Origin: Ariolimax columbianus
Lineage: Eukaryota > Mollusca > Gastropoda > Stylommatophora > Arionidae
NCBI GenBank assembly: GCA_036924085.1
Contig: JAVGWX010000003.1
Location: forward strand, 117,239,264 to 117,303,263
Direction of reading: 5' to 3'
DNA length: 64,000 nt
Part shown: positions 33,700 to 45,112 of the stretch, piece by piece
Position numbering within the stretch: position 1 is the first letter of the stretch
How the letters are laid out: every line of letters begins with the position of its first letter
Notes under the pieces: model-generated
The model's database searches: none
Told to the model about the DNA's origin: nothing
The model's input: the letters and a program-made list of their open reading frames with translations, nothing else
Translations under genes and position numbers: made by a program

Positions 33700-34490
33700 G
33701 CCTTAAGGTAAATTGTTTCACAATCCCAATGCACCGGGTTCCAATCACACGATGTCCAGTTTGGAAGACACTGGTTTTTTTTGGTTTTTTTATCACTGTG
33801 TGTTTCGCAGTCTGAGTTACCTACAGTCGTCTCAAGTGATAGAGAGTGAGGTTGATGGTCAGCACGTTTCCTTCCTCACTATAATCCAAATACAGCGCAG
33901 GTTACATCAGGTCTTCTCAAACTAGGAATCGCAACCCCTCTGTATGGCTCATAAATATTATTGACGGTTGCGGTAACATTTGAAAATAAATATCTGTTAA
34001 TGCAGAATTTCTAATACTGTCGGAATTTAGCGATATCAGCTCTTCAATCATTTGTTACCATTTACTTGTGTAAATCTGCATTTCCAACATTGGCGGCACT
34101 TAAACAACATGCCGCTCAAGTCTTCAGAACATCAAGATTGCTATCAGACGAGCAGTGACGAATATTAAGTCAAGTCACGATTCGAGTTATTGTGTAAGAA
34201 TAAACAATCATATCAATCCCATTAAAGGTAAAATTATTCTAATTTTTTTTCAGCATGCAGTAAAATGATCTTTGGTATATATGAGATATATATATATCAT
34301 ATATATATATATATATATATATCATATACATATATAATATATATATATCATATTGAGTGAAATGTAGTGAAAAATATCTGATCCAGAGGGGTCACCAATG
34401 AGAAAAGTTTGAGAAACTGAGTTGCATCGTCAAGACAGAAGAACAGTCGCCTAATGTAGCCATCATCACTTGGAATGGGCAACTAACTTT
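33700..34490 (+). mobile_element. SINE family D, copy 2, split by a hAT MITE
   Basis: It carries AGAGAGTGAGGTTGATGGTC and CCTCACTATAATCCAAATAC up to 33907, then resumes at 34421 with TGCATCGTCAAGACAGAAGA and ends GGAATGGGCAACTAAC. The break coincides exactly with the MITE. Confidence 0.75.
33908..34420. mobile_element. hAT-type MITE, 513 bp
   Basis: Left end CAGGTCTTCTCAAACTAGGA..CAACCCCTCTG and right end, reversed, CAGTTTCTCAAACTTTTCTC..GACCCCTCTG are imperfect inverted repeats of the classic hAT form (CAG..TTCTCAAACT..ACCCCT). Flanks GGTTACAT (33900-33907) and AGTTGCAT (34421-34428) are an 8-bp duplication with two transitions. No coding; AT repeats at 34279-34352. It depends on a transposase from elsewhere. 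Confidence 0.85.
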
Positions 34491-35139
34491 TTAAAAATTT
34501 AAATAATGTGGACTGATTGGTTACGTTGTAAGTTTGTTTACATTGTACAGCTGAAAGAGGTGAATTTTGATCTACTGTACATGAAAGATTAGTTTATTTT
34601 CAGTGTTTATTTTAAAAGTTATGAATTTTTGAAAAGAAAATGGAGAAAGTCAGAGACATTAAGTAAACAAAGTACAGTTATAGCGGCAATGACAACAAAG
34701 ACATGTATTGTTATGTCCTACATGTCTTTCTGATCATAATCTATACAAGCATACTTTGTGTTTGAAAGTGGCTAAATATATTTTTGTATAAACATATTTT
34801 AGGCACTGCAGTAGACCCATGAAAGTCTTACTGATTACAATGGGAACATGGTTGAACTGTGAAAATGATTGGACATGGACTTTAGTTTGAATACAATTTA
34901 ATTTCATCTGCTGTAAAGCAAAAATATAACACAATATAGGCTTATATCACTTGCTGGTGATCATAAATTGCAAAAGAAACATGTGAAGAATGTTTGTTGT
35001 TGTATACATTGTATGACATCCTTTAGCATTTGCTGTTTATTAATGTTAAATTCAATAGTTTACTGTAAAACTACGTAAACAGTATATAAAAGTACACTTG
35101 TTATTATTATAAGTTTAAATATTGATTATCATCATTAGT
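34491..35139. other. no recognisable gene
   Basis: AT-rich; chance frames only. Confidence 0.5.
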
Positions 35140-35313
35140 TGTTGGAAGCTCCTAGTGATGTGTTAACTCTCAATAACATTTATTTAGTAGTGGGTTACAG
35201 TGGCTCTTCTTATATCCTGAGGCGTATATAAGAAGGTGGGCTGATGTCCTTCTGATAGTAGTGCAATGTGAGACTTCTCAATAAACTCGTCACTGTGGAG
35301 TGTCGACCCCCAC
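35140..35313 (+). promoter_or_regulatory. possible solo LTR or promoter-like unit
   Basis: 174 bp starting TGTTGGAAGC and ending CCCCCACA. It contains the perfect 10-bp inverted repeat CTTCTTATAT/ATATAAGAAG (35206-35215 and 35226-35235), whose right arm forms a TATA-like TATATAAG, and AATAAA at 35280-35285. The layout is LTR-like, but no flanking duplication, second LTR or coding region is seen. Could be chance. Confidence 0.3.
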
Positions 35314-35689
35314 ATTGTTGGCCAGGCTGCTGTTTTCAGCAGCATAAATACAAACATGAGGTGAGCACTTGACCTTGATTACTCTTCGCACTTAATAATA
35401 TCATTTATATTATAAAGTTTTAGAAATAGTTCAGGTGTTAACTTAACGACAAATGAGCATGAACAATTTCTAAGAGGTGCCTGCCAAACGACTTTGAAAT
35501 CGAGTTGAAAGAATAAAGATGTCTTGAAGTGGTATGTTATCAACATTGATTTTGACTGGGCTTTATTGACACACAATCAGACCTATGGGTTTAGATAACA
35601 ATTCAAAATGGCCGACTTGCAAATAGTTTAACACAAACCAGTCATTTATTATAGTACAGCACTTTACTACATCAGTCATCATCAAAGCC
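35314..35689. other. no recognisable gene
   Basis: Nothing supported apart from a short hairpin near 35326-35343. Confidence 0.5.
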
Positions 35690-36480
35690 CGTCGCTCCTC
35701 TCAGTGCATAGGCCATTGACAACATCTCGCATTGAATAATCCTTGCAATTTATCAATGGCCTTATCTATATCTGCCATTATGGCTTCTGCTGCTATTCCA
35801 TCTGGTCCTGCCGTTTTCCCATTCCTGAGTTTGGATATAGCCCTTTAGATTTCTATCTTACTTGGTGGGTTGTCCGTCCAAGTTCAGGGTCTCCACTGCT
35901 GGTAGGATGTTTGGTGTTTTTTGTGGTGGAGGTCCGGTTAGACTTTCTTTGAAATACTCAACCCATTGTTTCTGTTGTTCCTCCGATGATGTCAATATTC
36001 TGCCTTTTATATCTTTGATTGGTTTGTCTGTCTGTATATAACTATTTGCCATTTTCTTTGTTAATGATTCGAGATCTCTCATATTTCCTCTCTCTGCTGC
36101 CTCTTTTGCCAGCTTGTCAATATATTCCCTTTTATTTTTCCTTATACATGTCTTAACCTCTTTGTCTGTAACAGTATAATTACTCAGTGTTTCTGCTTTG
36201 GTGACTTGGTTTCGGCAATTGCTAAGTATAGCTTTCTTCTGTTTCCTTTTTTATATTTTATGTAATGTCTCTGTTGTGGTTCATTCTTTGTGTTAGTCTC
36301 TCTTGAATGCCACAGTTTCTTCACATGTCTTATTCCACATCTGTTTAACTTGGTCCCACATACAATTAATGTCCATTTTTTCATCCTCATATAGCTCTTG
36401 TAGCAGTTGATATCTGTTAAGTTTTAAGCTAAATTCTGTCCTCTTCTCCTGGTGTTGCAATAAGTCTACGTTATTTACTT
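35690..36480 (-). mobile_element. LINE linker and RT start, fragment
   Basis: On the - strand: FSLKLNRYQLLQELYEDEK (about 36380-36435), NTKNEPQQRHYIKYKKGNRR (about 36235-36300), MRDLESLTKKMANSYIQTD (36082 on), GRILTSSEEQQKQWVEYFKE (about 35945-36005) and, after a shift, NGKTAGPDGI-like coding near 35810. This is the endonuclease-RT linker and first RT block of a group (d) LINE. Endonuclease and RT core are missing. Confidence 0.8.
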
Positions 36481-36940
36481 TACTACACCTAACCTAAATT
36501 GTCATCTTAGGAGTCGCATCATGAAACAATAAACAAAATAGTAAAGACTGTCCAAAATATAAATTGATAGGGAAGATTGACTGTAGCAGCCCTATGTTTC
36601 AGAGAGATACAAATAATACAGTAGTAGCTATGTTATGCTTATAGAGCTTTGTTCTGGGAAGTCTGTTGAGAGAGTTGTCAGCACGGTATGTGTTAGTTTT
36701 TGTTGATTCACAACACAAGCTCCTGTATTCATTAAACATATTTTATCTACACTTTAAGACTTGGAATTTTTGCTTAAGTTTTGACTATGTGTGCGCTTGA
36801 ATATAATTACATACATATACGCATGCATACATACATCGCTCAATCTAGTTAAAATGCAAATCCACTTATAACACGATGCAAGCTCGGCTTCCAATTTACG
36901 TAAGCTGAAACGTGTGTTTAGTTGGTAAACATTTTTTTAA
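36481..36940. other. no recognisable gene
   Basis: Nothing supported. Confidence 0.5.
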
Positions 36941-37141
36941 TGGGGATTTCTGTTGAATATGTGCTGACTCGATACTTCTTGTTTCACTCGTCATGTGGTA
37001 AACAGTTCTGCCTTTGGCATGCTGGCGTACAGCGTACGCCTTACATTTCTCACGATGTCCAACAGCTTGCTGGTAGAATTGTCAGAGGCAGTCAAGTGAA
37101 CCTGAAGGCCATTCTGTCTAGTCCTACTCAAATCTTGCAGT

Positions 37142-37395
37142 AGGGGACGGCGTGGCCTAGTGGATAAGTGGCACGGCTCACAATCCGAAGGTGCTGGGTT
37201 CGATCCCCATCACAGCACCTGCCGTTACCCCGGGGAAGCAAACCCTTAGAAAATGCAGGAGGAAGCAGACCCTTACATAAAATGCATGCTGAAGTCGGAT
37301 GCATTGGGCCGACAGGCGCAAAATAAAAACTACAGTGCAACGCACACCGCCTTGGGGATTAGAGAAATAAGGCGAACGCAAAAAAAAAAAAAAAA
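37142..37395 (+). mobile_element. tRNA-derived SINE, family A, with target duplication
   Basis: A box TGGCCTAGTGG (37152-37162) fits the consensus exactly; B box GGTTCGATCC (37197-37206). The body includes CCGTTACCCCGGGGAAGCAA and the shared central block GCTGAAGTCGGATGCATTGG (37289-37308), ending GGCGAACGC plus about 20 A. It is flanked by AAATCTTGCAGT at 37130-37141 and 37396-37407. It lies inside the LINE at 36950-39190, so it is younger than that LINE. Confidence 0.92.
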
Positions 37396-38454
37396 AAATC
37401 TTGCAGTGAGATTGGGAGGAGGCCTGTCTTAGCACAGACCTCCACAATGCGGATGTATTCATGCCATTGGATGCCCGGGATACGCTGCTGGTTGCGCATG
37501 TGGAAGGCTTTCAGTCTCAGCGGGTCATGTTTCAGCGATGTCCAGGTTTCGCAACTGAAAAGCAGAACTGGAACCACACAGGAATGGTAGATGCTGAGTT
37601 TTGTCCCAAGGGAGATCTTGCCATTACTCCACACACATCAGAGGTCGTGCACAGCAGACGCAGCTAGTCCTATCCGCCCTGACATATCGGGACCCCTGCG
37701 CCCATAAGATGATATCATGCTACCAAGATAGATAAATTCGTTGGTGCTCTCTACAGTGTGACCTTGAGTTTCAATACCATGGGGTGCAGTGTCGGAAATC
37801 AGATTCTGAACTTTGCTCTTGGCCCAGGACATAGGCCAAGGGAGGGCGTTTTGCTGTCTGACATCTCCAAAGAGCGCTGCATCGCAAAGCTGTCTGTGCT
37901 GAACAGGACAATGTTGTCCACGTAAACGAGATCAGTAAAGATTGACTGATCAATAGCTATACCCTACTGAGGCGGTAAAGACGCCAGTCGACTGCCTGGC
38001 AGTTGGGCGCAAGACCTCATCCCTATCTGACAACCGAAGTCGTAGGGAATCTGTCTGAGAGAGTGCCACCCAGTCGAAATCTGGCGCCGTTGTCCTTGAT
38101 CAAGTTCAACGGAGGGTTCCAGTGTGCCTATTCCCTTGAGGACTTTCCATAAAGCCGGCCGATCAACCGAGTGGAAGGCGAACTACAAGTCCACGTATGC
38201 AGCGTACAAGGGGCGATTGAAGGCGCGGTGTAGTTCGGCGAGGAGGCGCAGAACAAGGATAGCGTCGGTTGTAGAACGACCCAGGGTGAAACCAGATTGT
38301 TCTGTATGACGTTTTGTGCTCAAGAGAGGCATGAGTCTAGCCAGTAGCACGTGGGCAAACACATTCCCGGAACCGAGAGTAGTATTATAGGCCTGTAATT
38401 ACTGCAGTCTTTTCGACTCGAGTTTCCGAATAGCAGCATAGACTTCACCTAGAA

Positions 38455-38477
38455 GGGGGGGGGGGGGGGGGGGGGGG
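38455..38477. repeat. poly-G tract
   Basis: An uninterrupted run of about 23 G within a LINE remnant; length may be affected by assembly. Confidence 0.9.
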
Positions 38478-39299
38478 TTGTCGATGTTGGTTTCCGTATC
38501 TGGGGGAGGATCCAGAGAGTCAGCAGATAGATCGGGACATATCGTTGCTGGTGAGAGGTTAAGAGCATACGTGTAGTGCTCCTTCCACCTGTTAATGTTT
38601 TAATCGTGCCACGAGGAACCTGTCTGAGATGGCGTGCCAGGATACTATACCGTCTCTGAGTGGTGGTTTTACGAATAAGCCCACACCGTTTATGTGGTGA
38701 AGGCTACCAAAGTGCATCAGATATGTGACTTCGACATTGTGTTGGCTTTGGCCCTTTAGTCTTATTTCAGTGACACCGGCGATTGCAATGTTGAATCGAA
38801 CAATTGTTTTAGACAGTCCGTTTAGTGTCCGTATATTCCATGTTGTGACCCTCATTGGACCCCTTATATCGGAGAGGGGGGGGCAGTCCTGCTGCTGGTT
38901 TCGGTAGAGATTCGCAACACTCAGCGGAGGAGGCGATACCGTGTTCTGTTTGAGCAGTAGATATGGCGATCGTGATCCATATAGACTCTTGGGGGAGAGC
39001 CGGAAACTCCGCTGCCTTGGGACGGGGGCGGCGAGGAGGGAGTTTGTAAGGGGTACTTCGTCTCCTGTGTGTCAGATCAGTGTCCGTGTCTGTCTTCTGA
39101 CGTTTTTGCACCCTCCCCCTTCTCTGTCCTCTGAAATGTGTCCTCCTACGGACGGGGTGATTCTTACATGGTTGAGGATGCATAGGGAAGAGAGATTATG
39201 TACGGTCTCTGGTCTGGGGCGAGAAGGGAGCGTCATTATACTGAGAAGAAATTCCTTAGTGTACATTCACGGCCAGGTTCATTCCCCTAACATAAATAC

Positions 39300-39688
39300 G
39301 TGCTAAGTGATCCATCATATGTGGCAGTCAGTCGAGATGTTTGATGCCCGAAATGCTTACTCTTTTGTGCGCCTGAAAAGAGCGTTACCCACATCCTGAG
39401 CGTGCTGAGGAAAGTGCTCCGTAGTTCTCTATGCAGTTGTGCTATGATTGGCTTATCTACGTGACGTTCACTACTAGGGGAATCACGTCAATCCACATCT
39501 CATAAAACTGACTTGAAAATCGTCTGTTTCCAGAGAACGCTGCTTGGGAGAGAGACAGTGGTCGAGATCAATATATTGTACCTGACCTTGACGTGACGTC
39601 CTGGTCTGTATGTTGTGACTGACCGGACTGCCATGTCAGTTTCCTGTCTGTCGAGATCAACGGTTAGAGGTTGACAGTTTTCAGGTAG
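39300..39688. other. no recognisable gene
   Basis: Nothing supported between two LINE remnants. Confidence 0.5.
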
Positions 39689-39689
39689 A

Positions 39690-41528
39690 ATCTTCTTCTT
39701 CTTCTGCGTTCAGGTTTTTTGATCATGCTAAATCTGCAGTCCTATCGCCAGGATGAAGACCACAGTCCTTTCCAGGTCTGAGCGGTGGACCCATAGCTTT
39801 TGTCTCCAGTTCTACTCACTTTAGCCAGGTCTGAGATCTTAATTATTCGTGGGCCATGCATTCTTAAAGTACGTGTTCTGGGGGTCTGAACTCCTGTCTC
39901 ACTTGGACATCCATTTGTTTTGGAGATTCTGTTCCGATATAGGTGGCTCAATAATCAGCAGTGGCCCGTTCTCAGGCGGAAAAGAGCAATTTGCTGGTGG
40001 ATTGGGTCTGAACTGTTACTCTCTCCCATTTCTTTCTCCTATTTTATTGTATGCTGGCTGTGAATTATAGTTTTAGTCTCCTTATTAGACACTTTATGGG
40101 TGTATTGTCCATTTGTCTACCTGCTTTGAAAAGTGCATCGTCTCTTGTTTGCCGTAATTCACAATGAAAGGGGATACACTGGAGTGCGATCTTTGAGTTC
40201 TTTCGAATGGCATTTAGCTCTGTATTGATTGTATGTATGTCCTCACTTATTGTGTTATTTACCGATTCGAGAAGTGCTTTTGCAGTTTTTGAAGATCACT
40301 ATCTAGGCATGTGTGTGAGCTTCCAATTTGGTGACAATTTTCTGTGCTTAAAGACGTGCCATTGATTCTTCCCCAAGGCTTGAGGAGGTTTACCTTGTTT
40401 GAAAGGGCTTATGGACTATCTTTCCGTTATTTTGTCTTATAAACATGCTTCCTCCACCATTATTTGCTGTCCCTTCTGCAAATCTATCTATGTACACAAT
40501 GTCAATTCTTTTGGGCTGTAGTTTCCTTCAATCGTCTCATTGAGCCATGACTCTTAGGTGGGGAACGGCCTGAAGATACTTCTTTTCTATTCCTGGCACT
40601 AATGTGTTAATTGAGACTTTGCCTGGTTAGTGCTTTTGGCTCCTCATAGCCCGCCGGAATTTCCATTTATGTGTTTTCGCCTGGGAGGAGGTCTCTGTAA
40701 CATCTATGTATTTGTTGGGATGAATGTGTGAAGCTAGTCCTTTTCAACCTTTTTTCTCCTGGATTTTGGTGTTTGGGATGCATGGGTTAGTTTGTAATGC
40801 GTCGGACTTCCCGCTGTGCCCGAGTACCGTCTCTTCTCGTGTATTATGCAAGAGTTTGGTGTTTTTTTCATTGCCTGGATTGGTGTATTTTTCAATTCAC
40901 CTGTGATTATTCAAAAACCTTTCGTTTTGTACTTTTGTTAGACGGTCTGTATTTGTTTTGGATGCTGTGTCCCAGACTGACCAGTATTCCAAAACTGAGC
41001 TGATTGTCCATGTGTACACATTTTGAAAATGCGACTGTTTGCTTCCCAGTTTGTGCCGGTCAACTTCTTCATTAAGAAGAGTTTTCTTGCTGCTGCCTGT
41101 TCTGTGTTGTTCATGTGTGGCTTCCAGGTGAGCCTTTTGTCTAGCTTTATCCCAAGATATGTAAAGCTTTATTCATATATAATTTCACTTTCTTGCAGTT
41201 TTAGTTTAAATGTTTCTTTCCGGTTTTATAACAAGAAGTATGTTACTATGATTTTTCATGTATTTATTTGGACTCCTTAGTCTGACCCCCATTTTCCTAA
41301 TGTTATTTAGTGCTACCTGCAACCTGTGTTTAATAGTGAGTAGGTTTTCTGCAACACACCGTGCTGCAAGATCATCTGCATAGAGATCCCTGTAAATATG
41401 CTAAGGAATTGTCTCCACTATTTCGTTGATGAAGAGAGTAAGAGATATAAAGTTTCCTTGTGGAGAAAAGTAAAATGGCCGCGCTTTAGTGGCTGCGCTC
41501 TTGGCTCGCTCTTGTATTTCTGTCAAGT
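39690..41528 (-). mobile_element. RNase H LINE, decayed, GAA-type tail
   Basis: On the - strand: RPFYFSPQGNFISLTLFINE (about 41420-41480; box B region), LYADDLAA (intact YADD, about 41370-41393), CYRDLLPGENT-like text and an eroded RNase H region (IYTDGSA equivalent reads VHRICRRDSK near 40480). The tail has SHLYRNRISKTNGCPSETGV (39951 on) and ends KKPERR over GAAGAAGAAG (39691-39705). Its 5' edge adjoins another LINE's RT at about 41528 in the same orientation. Confidence 0.7.
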
Positions 41529-42720
41529 TTTCTGATGTTTGATGGTTCCTGCTAAAAATGTGTTCTATTGTGCTTCGACCAGCTTTAAAACCCGATTGTT
41601 CTTCCGCAACAATTTCATCTGCTCGTGGCTGCAGTCTGTTAAGAATAACCTTGAGCATAACTCTATTGGCGTGGCTAATCAGACTGATGGTTCTGTAGTT
41701 CTGACATTGTTGGAGGTTACCATTTTTTGGTATCACTATGGTCAATGATTGTGTCCAGCTTGTGGGTCATTCTCCTATCACTATGATCAATGATTTTGTT
41801 CAGCTTGTGGACCATTCTCCCGTCTGCCATATCATGTTACAGATTTTTTGTTAGAAAATCTATCACCACTGTCGTTCCAAGAATTAATAGTTCGCCTGGT
41901 ATGTTATCCACTCCGGCCGCTTTACCATTTTTAAGAGATCTAACCGCCACCTCAACTTCTTCACGCATGATGCTAAAGTTATCTTCCTTTTCTTGTTGGT
42001 CTGCTCGGGTTACATCTTTAGGATCCCTATGTGACTTCACATTGTACAGCAATATTCCGTCCATCTCTGCATGACATCCTTTTCCGCAGTCATGGTATTC
42101 CCTACCTCATCTTGAATTGTTGTTATTGTGGGCGTGAACTTCTTTGTCAGGTTTCTAACTAGTTGAAAAGCTGTTCTACAATTGTTCTTGACAATGCAGT
42201 CTTCAATTTTTATGCACTAATCTATTATCCACTCCTTTACTCTTGCCATGTCATTTCTTATAGTCTTGTTTATAGCTCTGTATTTTTCCGCTCCAGCTGT
42301 TTTGGTTTTCTCCTTTTTCAGAGCTCTCCTAGTATCACATAGTAGTAATATATGTTCCAAGACCTAGGATTTAGACCTCCGTTTATACCTTCCCAGTATT
42401 TTCTCGGCCGTGTCCTTCAGTATAGTGTTGAAGCCTTCTAACATAGACGTGCATCCTGGCGTTCTGTATCTGAGTCAGTGCTTTCTGCTAGGTTAAGATT
42501 GTTCCTCATGCTATCATGAAACGCTTCCACGGTTAGTGGATCTTTCAGTCTATCAAGGTCATATCTAATCCTTGGTTGTTATGGTCTGGCCATGTTCTGT
42601 AGGCTGAGATGAAATGTAAGCATAAGCAGATCATGGTCGCTGTCGATGTCCGCCTCTTGATAACTTCTTGTTTGGGCGTTATTGATGCTGGAGAGTTACT
42701 GGATTCCTGCGCTGAAATAG
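41529..42720 (-). mobile_element. endonuclease/RT LINE, linker and first RT half
   Basis: On the - strand: YDMTLIDLKDPLTVEAFHDS (about 42520-42580), a linker with RSWNIYYYYV, MREEVEVAVRSLKNGKAAGV (about 41915-41975), DNIPGELL, then after a gap TIVIPKNGNLQQCQNYRTIS (about 41685-41742) and EEQSGFKAGRSTIEHIF (about 41550-41600). The RT stops before its catalytic boxes, where an RNase H LINE takes over. A 30-bp stretch (TATCACTATGATCAATGATT) near 41730-41800 is duplicated. Confidence 0.8.
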
Positions 42721-42819
42721 CTGCGGATCGGTTTCAGTTACAAAATATTTTGCAATAGCGGCTTGCCAATTCTTTCTTTGGATTTAAATGTGCGGTGCTG
42801 CGAGACAGAACCTGAAGAG

Positions 42820-43180
42820 ATATCGTCAAACACGAGGAACATTATTTCCTAAAATACTCAGTCATGAATGGCTTAATCATTTCAAAATAATGGTTTCATT
42901 AGGAGCGCTGGTTGTTGTATACCGAACATAAATAAAAGAAGATGGGTATTTAGTTTGTTTTAGGGCATGATTCTGTGAAAGTATCACTCTCAACAGTGAT
43001 TTCTTGTGTTTTGTTCCGTCATTTGTTTTATTGCTCTGTGTGGATGATGTATGGATTGATTATAAACCTTGGCACAATATGAATACTGATGAGTATGTAA
43101 TTTAGTTGGCCTATACAAGTGACGTTTCATTAGTATTTTCCCAATGAGCTCGATGGCCTTCTTATTACAGTTGAACACGT
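42820..43180 (+). repeat. dispersed repeat M, copy 2
   Basis: Matches 23009-23345 with about one difference in five bases, over the same span. The short tandem unit of copy 1 is only partly present (ACGAGGAACATTATTTCC). Confidence 0.7.
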
Positions 43181-43724
43181 CATAACCTTCTGGCGATGGA
43201 AATTGCGATGATTAGCATTATCTGAATAGAAATGCGAAGATTTGGGGAGTCGCTCTCTTATTCATACTGTCCAATAAATTCGAGGTCTTTAGATTTTGAT
43301 ATTTTCATGTTGGGTCGACCTAGTATCAACATTCCACAATCCACATTATCTTCATATAGCTGCTGCCTTTCAACATCAGAGCTTTACAATCCACCCAAAT
43401 GTTCACACTTAAGTCGTTACTGTCGACCTCGCTACACGGTCCCTCAACAATGAAAGAGAACCCAAACATGGCGTCTGTTGTGAAAACGAATTAAATTCTG
43501 TCTATTTCTCTGTGAAGACAGTCGCGTATTAACTTCGTGACTCTTTCCATTCCCCCATTGTCATTTTTACCCAGCGTCTTTGGAGCTCTCATCAGCCTGA
43601 TATCTTTCAAGATTCCATTATTGACAGAGACCGAGTCCTTCTGAAAGCGACGCACTGACTAACACTTATCGTTCATTATCAAAATGATCTAAGAGGACAT
43701 TCACATCCAGGCTAGCGTCGTGGA
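43181..43724. other. no recognisable gene
   Basis: Nothing supported. Confidence 0.5.
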
Positions 43725-45112
43725 ACTTAACATAACTTAACATCTATATTCCGGGTTAGAAGACTCATCAGAGGCTGTATACAATCAGTTACATTTGTAT
43801 TACCCTGCTCTAATAGCTATGCGCATCCAATCTATACTTAAATGCATTAAATGTCTCTGCCTCTACTGGCTCCTGGGGCAATGTACTCCAAGCATTCACC
43901 ACTACAAAAATATTTCAGAATATCCAATCTGGACCTTTCTTTAGTTAATTTGTATCTGTGTCCTCTTGTTCTCGTTGGTGGTTGTATTTTGAAAAACTTG
44001 TTACAGTCTAATTTAACCTTTCCTGTGATTATCTTATAAATTTGTATTGTCACCTCGAATTCTTCTTTGTTCTAGACACTGTTGGCCGGTTTTTCTGAGT
44101 CTTTCCTCATATCTGTAATTCTATATTCCCACTATCAGTTTTGTCGCTCTTCTTTGCATCCTTTCCAGCATGTTTATATCTCCTCCTACGATAAGGACTC
44201 CACGCATGTACACAGTACTCCAACCTAGGTCTAATCAATGCTTTCTACAGTTTTACAATCACTTCCTTACTCCTAAGTTTAATATTTCTTTTTATCATAC
44301 TTAACATTGCATTTACCCTATTCACTGCTACCTGAACTTGCTCACTTACCTTACCTGTATGATCTATTATAACTCCTAGGTCCCTTTCTTTATCTATCTT
44401 TCTAATATTGTTCTCTCCCATTCTGTAATTATGTTCCATATTGGATCTATCCATTTGGATGACTGTGCATTTATCTACATTAAACTCCATTTGCCAGCTT
44501 ACATATAATTCTCTAATTTGTATCTAAATCCGACCTCAATATAGCCACTTATGCTATAGATGAGACACTGCAGCATAGTTTTGTGTCATCGGCAAATTTT
44601 GCAATTATGCATCCCATATCAATGTCCAAATCGTGTATATATATATCAAGAACAAAATTGGTCCCAAAACCGAGTCCAGTGGCACTCCACTTTTCACTTC
44701 ACACCACACTCAAGTACTTTTTATTTATGCCCACCCTCTACCTTCTTCCCGTTTACCAATTTTCAATCCATTTGGCAACTTCCCAACCTATTCCATGTCA
44801 TTTTAACTTTCGAAATAATCTTTGATAAGGTACTCTATCAAAGGCGTTTGCAAAATCTAGATAAATAACGTCCACTGGCTCCCTTTTATCTACCATTTTA
44901 GTAACCTCCTCCATGAATTCTAATAGATTTATTAAACACAATATCCCTCTAGTAAACCCATGCTGACTATTTCTAATTAGATTAAATTTGTCTAAATGCA
45001 TTACAATGTTTTCTTTGATTATTGACTCTAACAATTTACAGACTATGCTCGTTAAACTCATCGGTCTTTTTACCCACGTGATGTATATGTTTTTATATAT
45101 ATTTGCAAACGA
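43725..45112 (-). mobile_element. CR1/L2-like LINE, longest copy
   Basis: On the - strand: KRPMSLTSIVCKLLESIIKE (about 45010-45075), NSQHGFTRGILCLINLLEF, VIYLDFANAFDRVPYQRLF (first catalytic Asp, about 44815-44870), SGVPLDSVLGPILFLIYI (box B, about 44640-44695), FADDTK (44579-44596, catalytic pair intact but in another frame), MEFNVDKCTVIQMDRSNME (44490 on), ERDLGVIIDHTGKVSEQVQV and RTRGHRYKLTKERSRLDILK (about 43905-43965). It ends with AGATGTTAAGTTATGTTAAG near 43733-43752. Frameshifted, 5'-truncated. It gives the reference order for the family in this window. Confidence 0.9.

Larger units (their letters stand above)
36950..39190 (-). mobile_element. endonuclease/RT LINE carrying a SINE
   Basis: On the - strand: 5' leader (39183 on), endonuclease (MRVTTWNIRTLNGLSK at 38855; IAIAGVTEIRLKGQSQHN; VGLFVKPPLRDGIVSWHAIS), a poly-G/C tract (38455-38477) and RT with most motifs out of frame. 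The catalytic box reads YVDN (near 37925; the second Asp of YVDD is changed). Then come IETQGHTVESTNEFIYLGSM (about 37710-37770), CETWTSLKHDPLRLKAFHMR (about 37490-37550) and RIPGIQWHEYIRIVEV. At LPISLQD it is cut by the SINE (37142-37395) and resumes to about 36950. Much of the endonuclease is deleted. Inactive. Confidence 0.82.

Noticed and set aside
37142..37215. tRNA-like fold with good A and B boxes
   Set aside because: Head of a SINE: repeated three times in the window with the same non-tRNA body and A tail.
38809..39183. 124-codon Arg/Pro-rich frame on the - strand as a host gene
   Set aside because: It leads directly into a LINE endonuclease start, so it is the element's leader rather than a separate gene.
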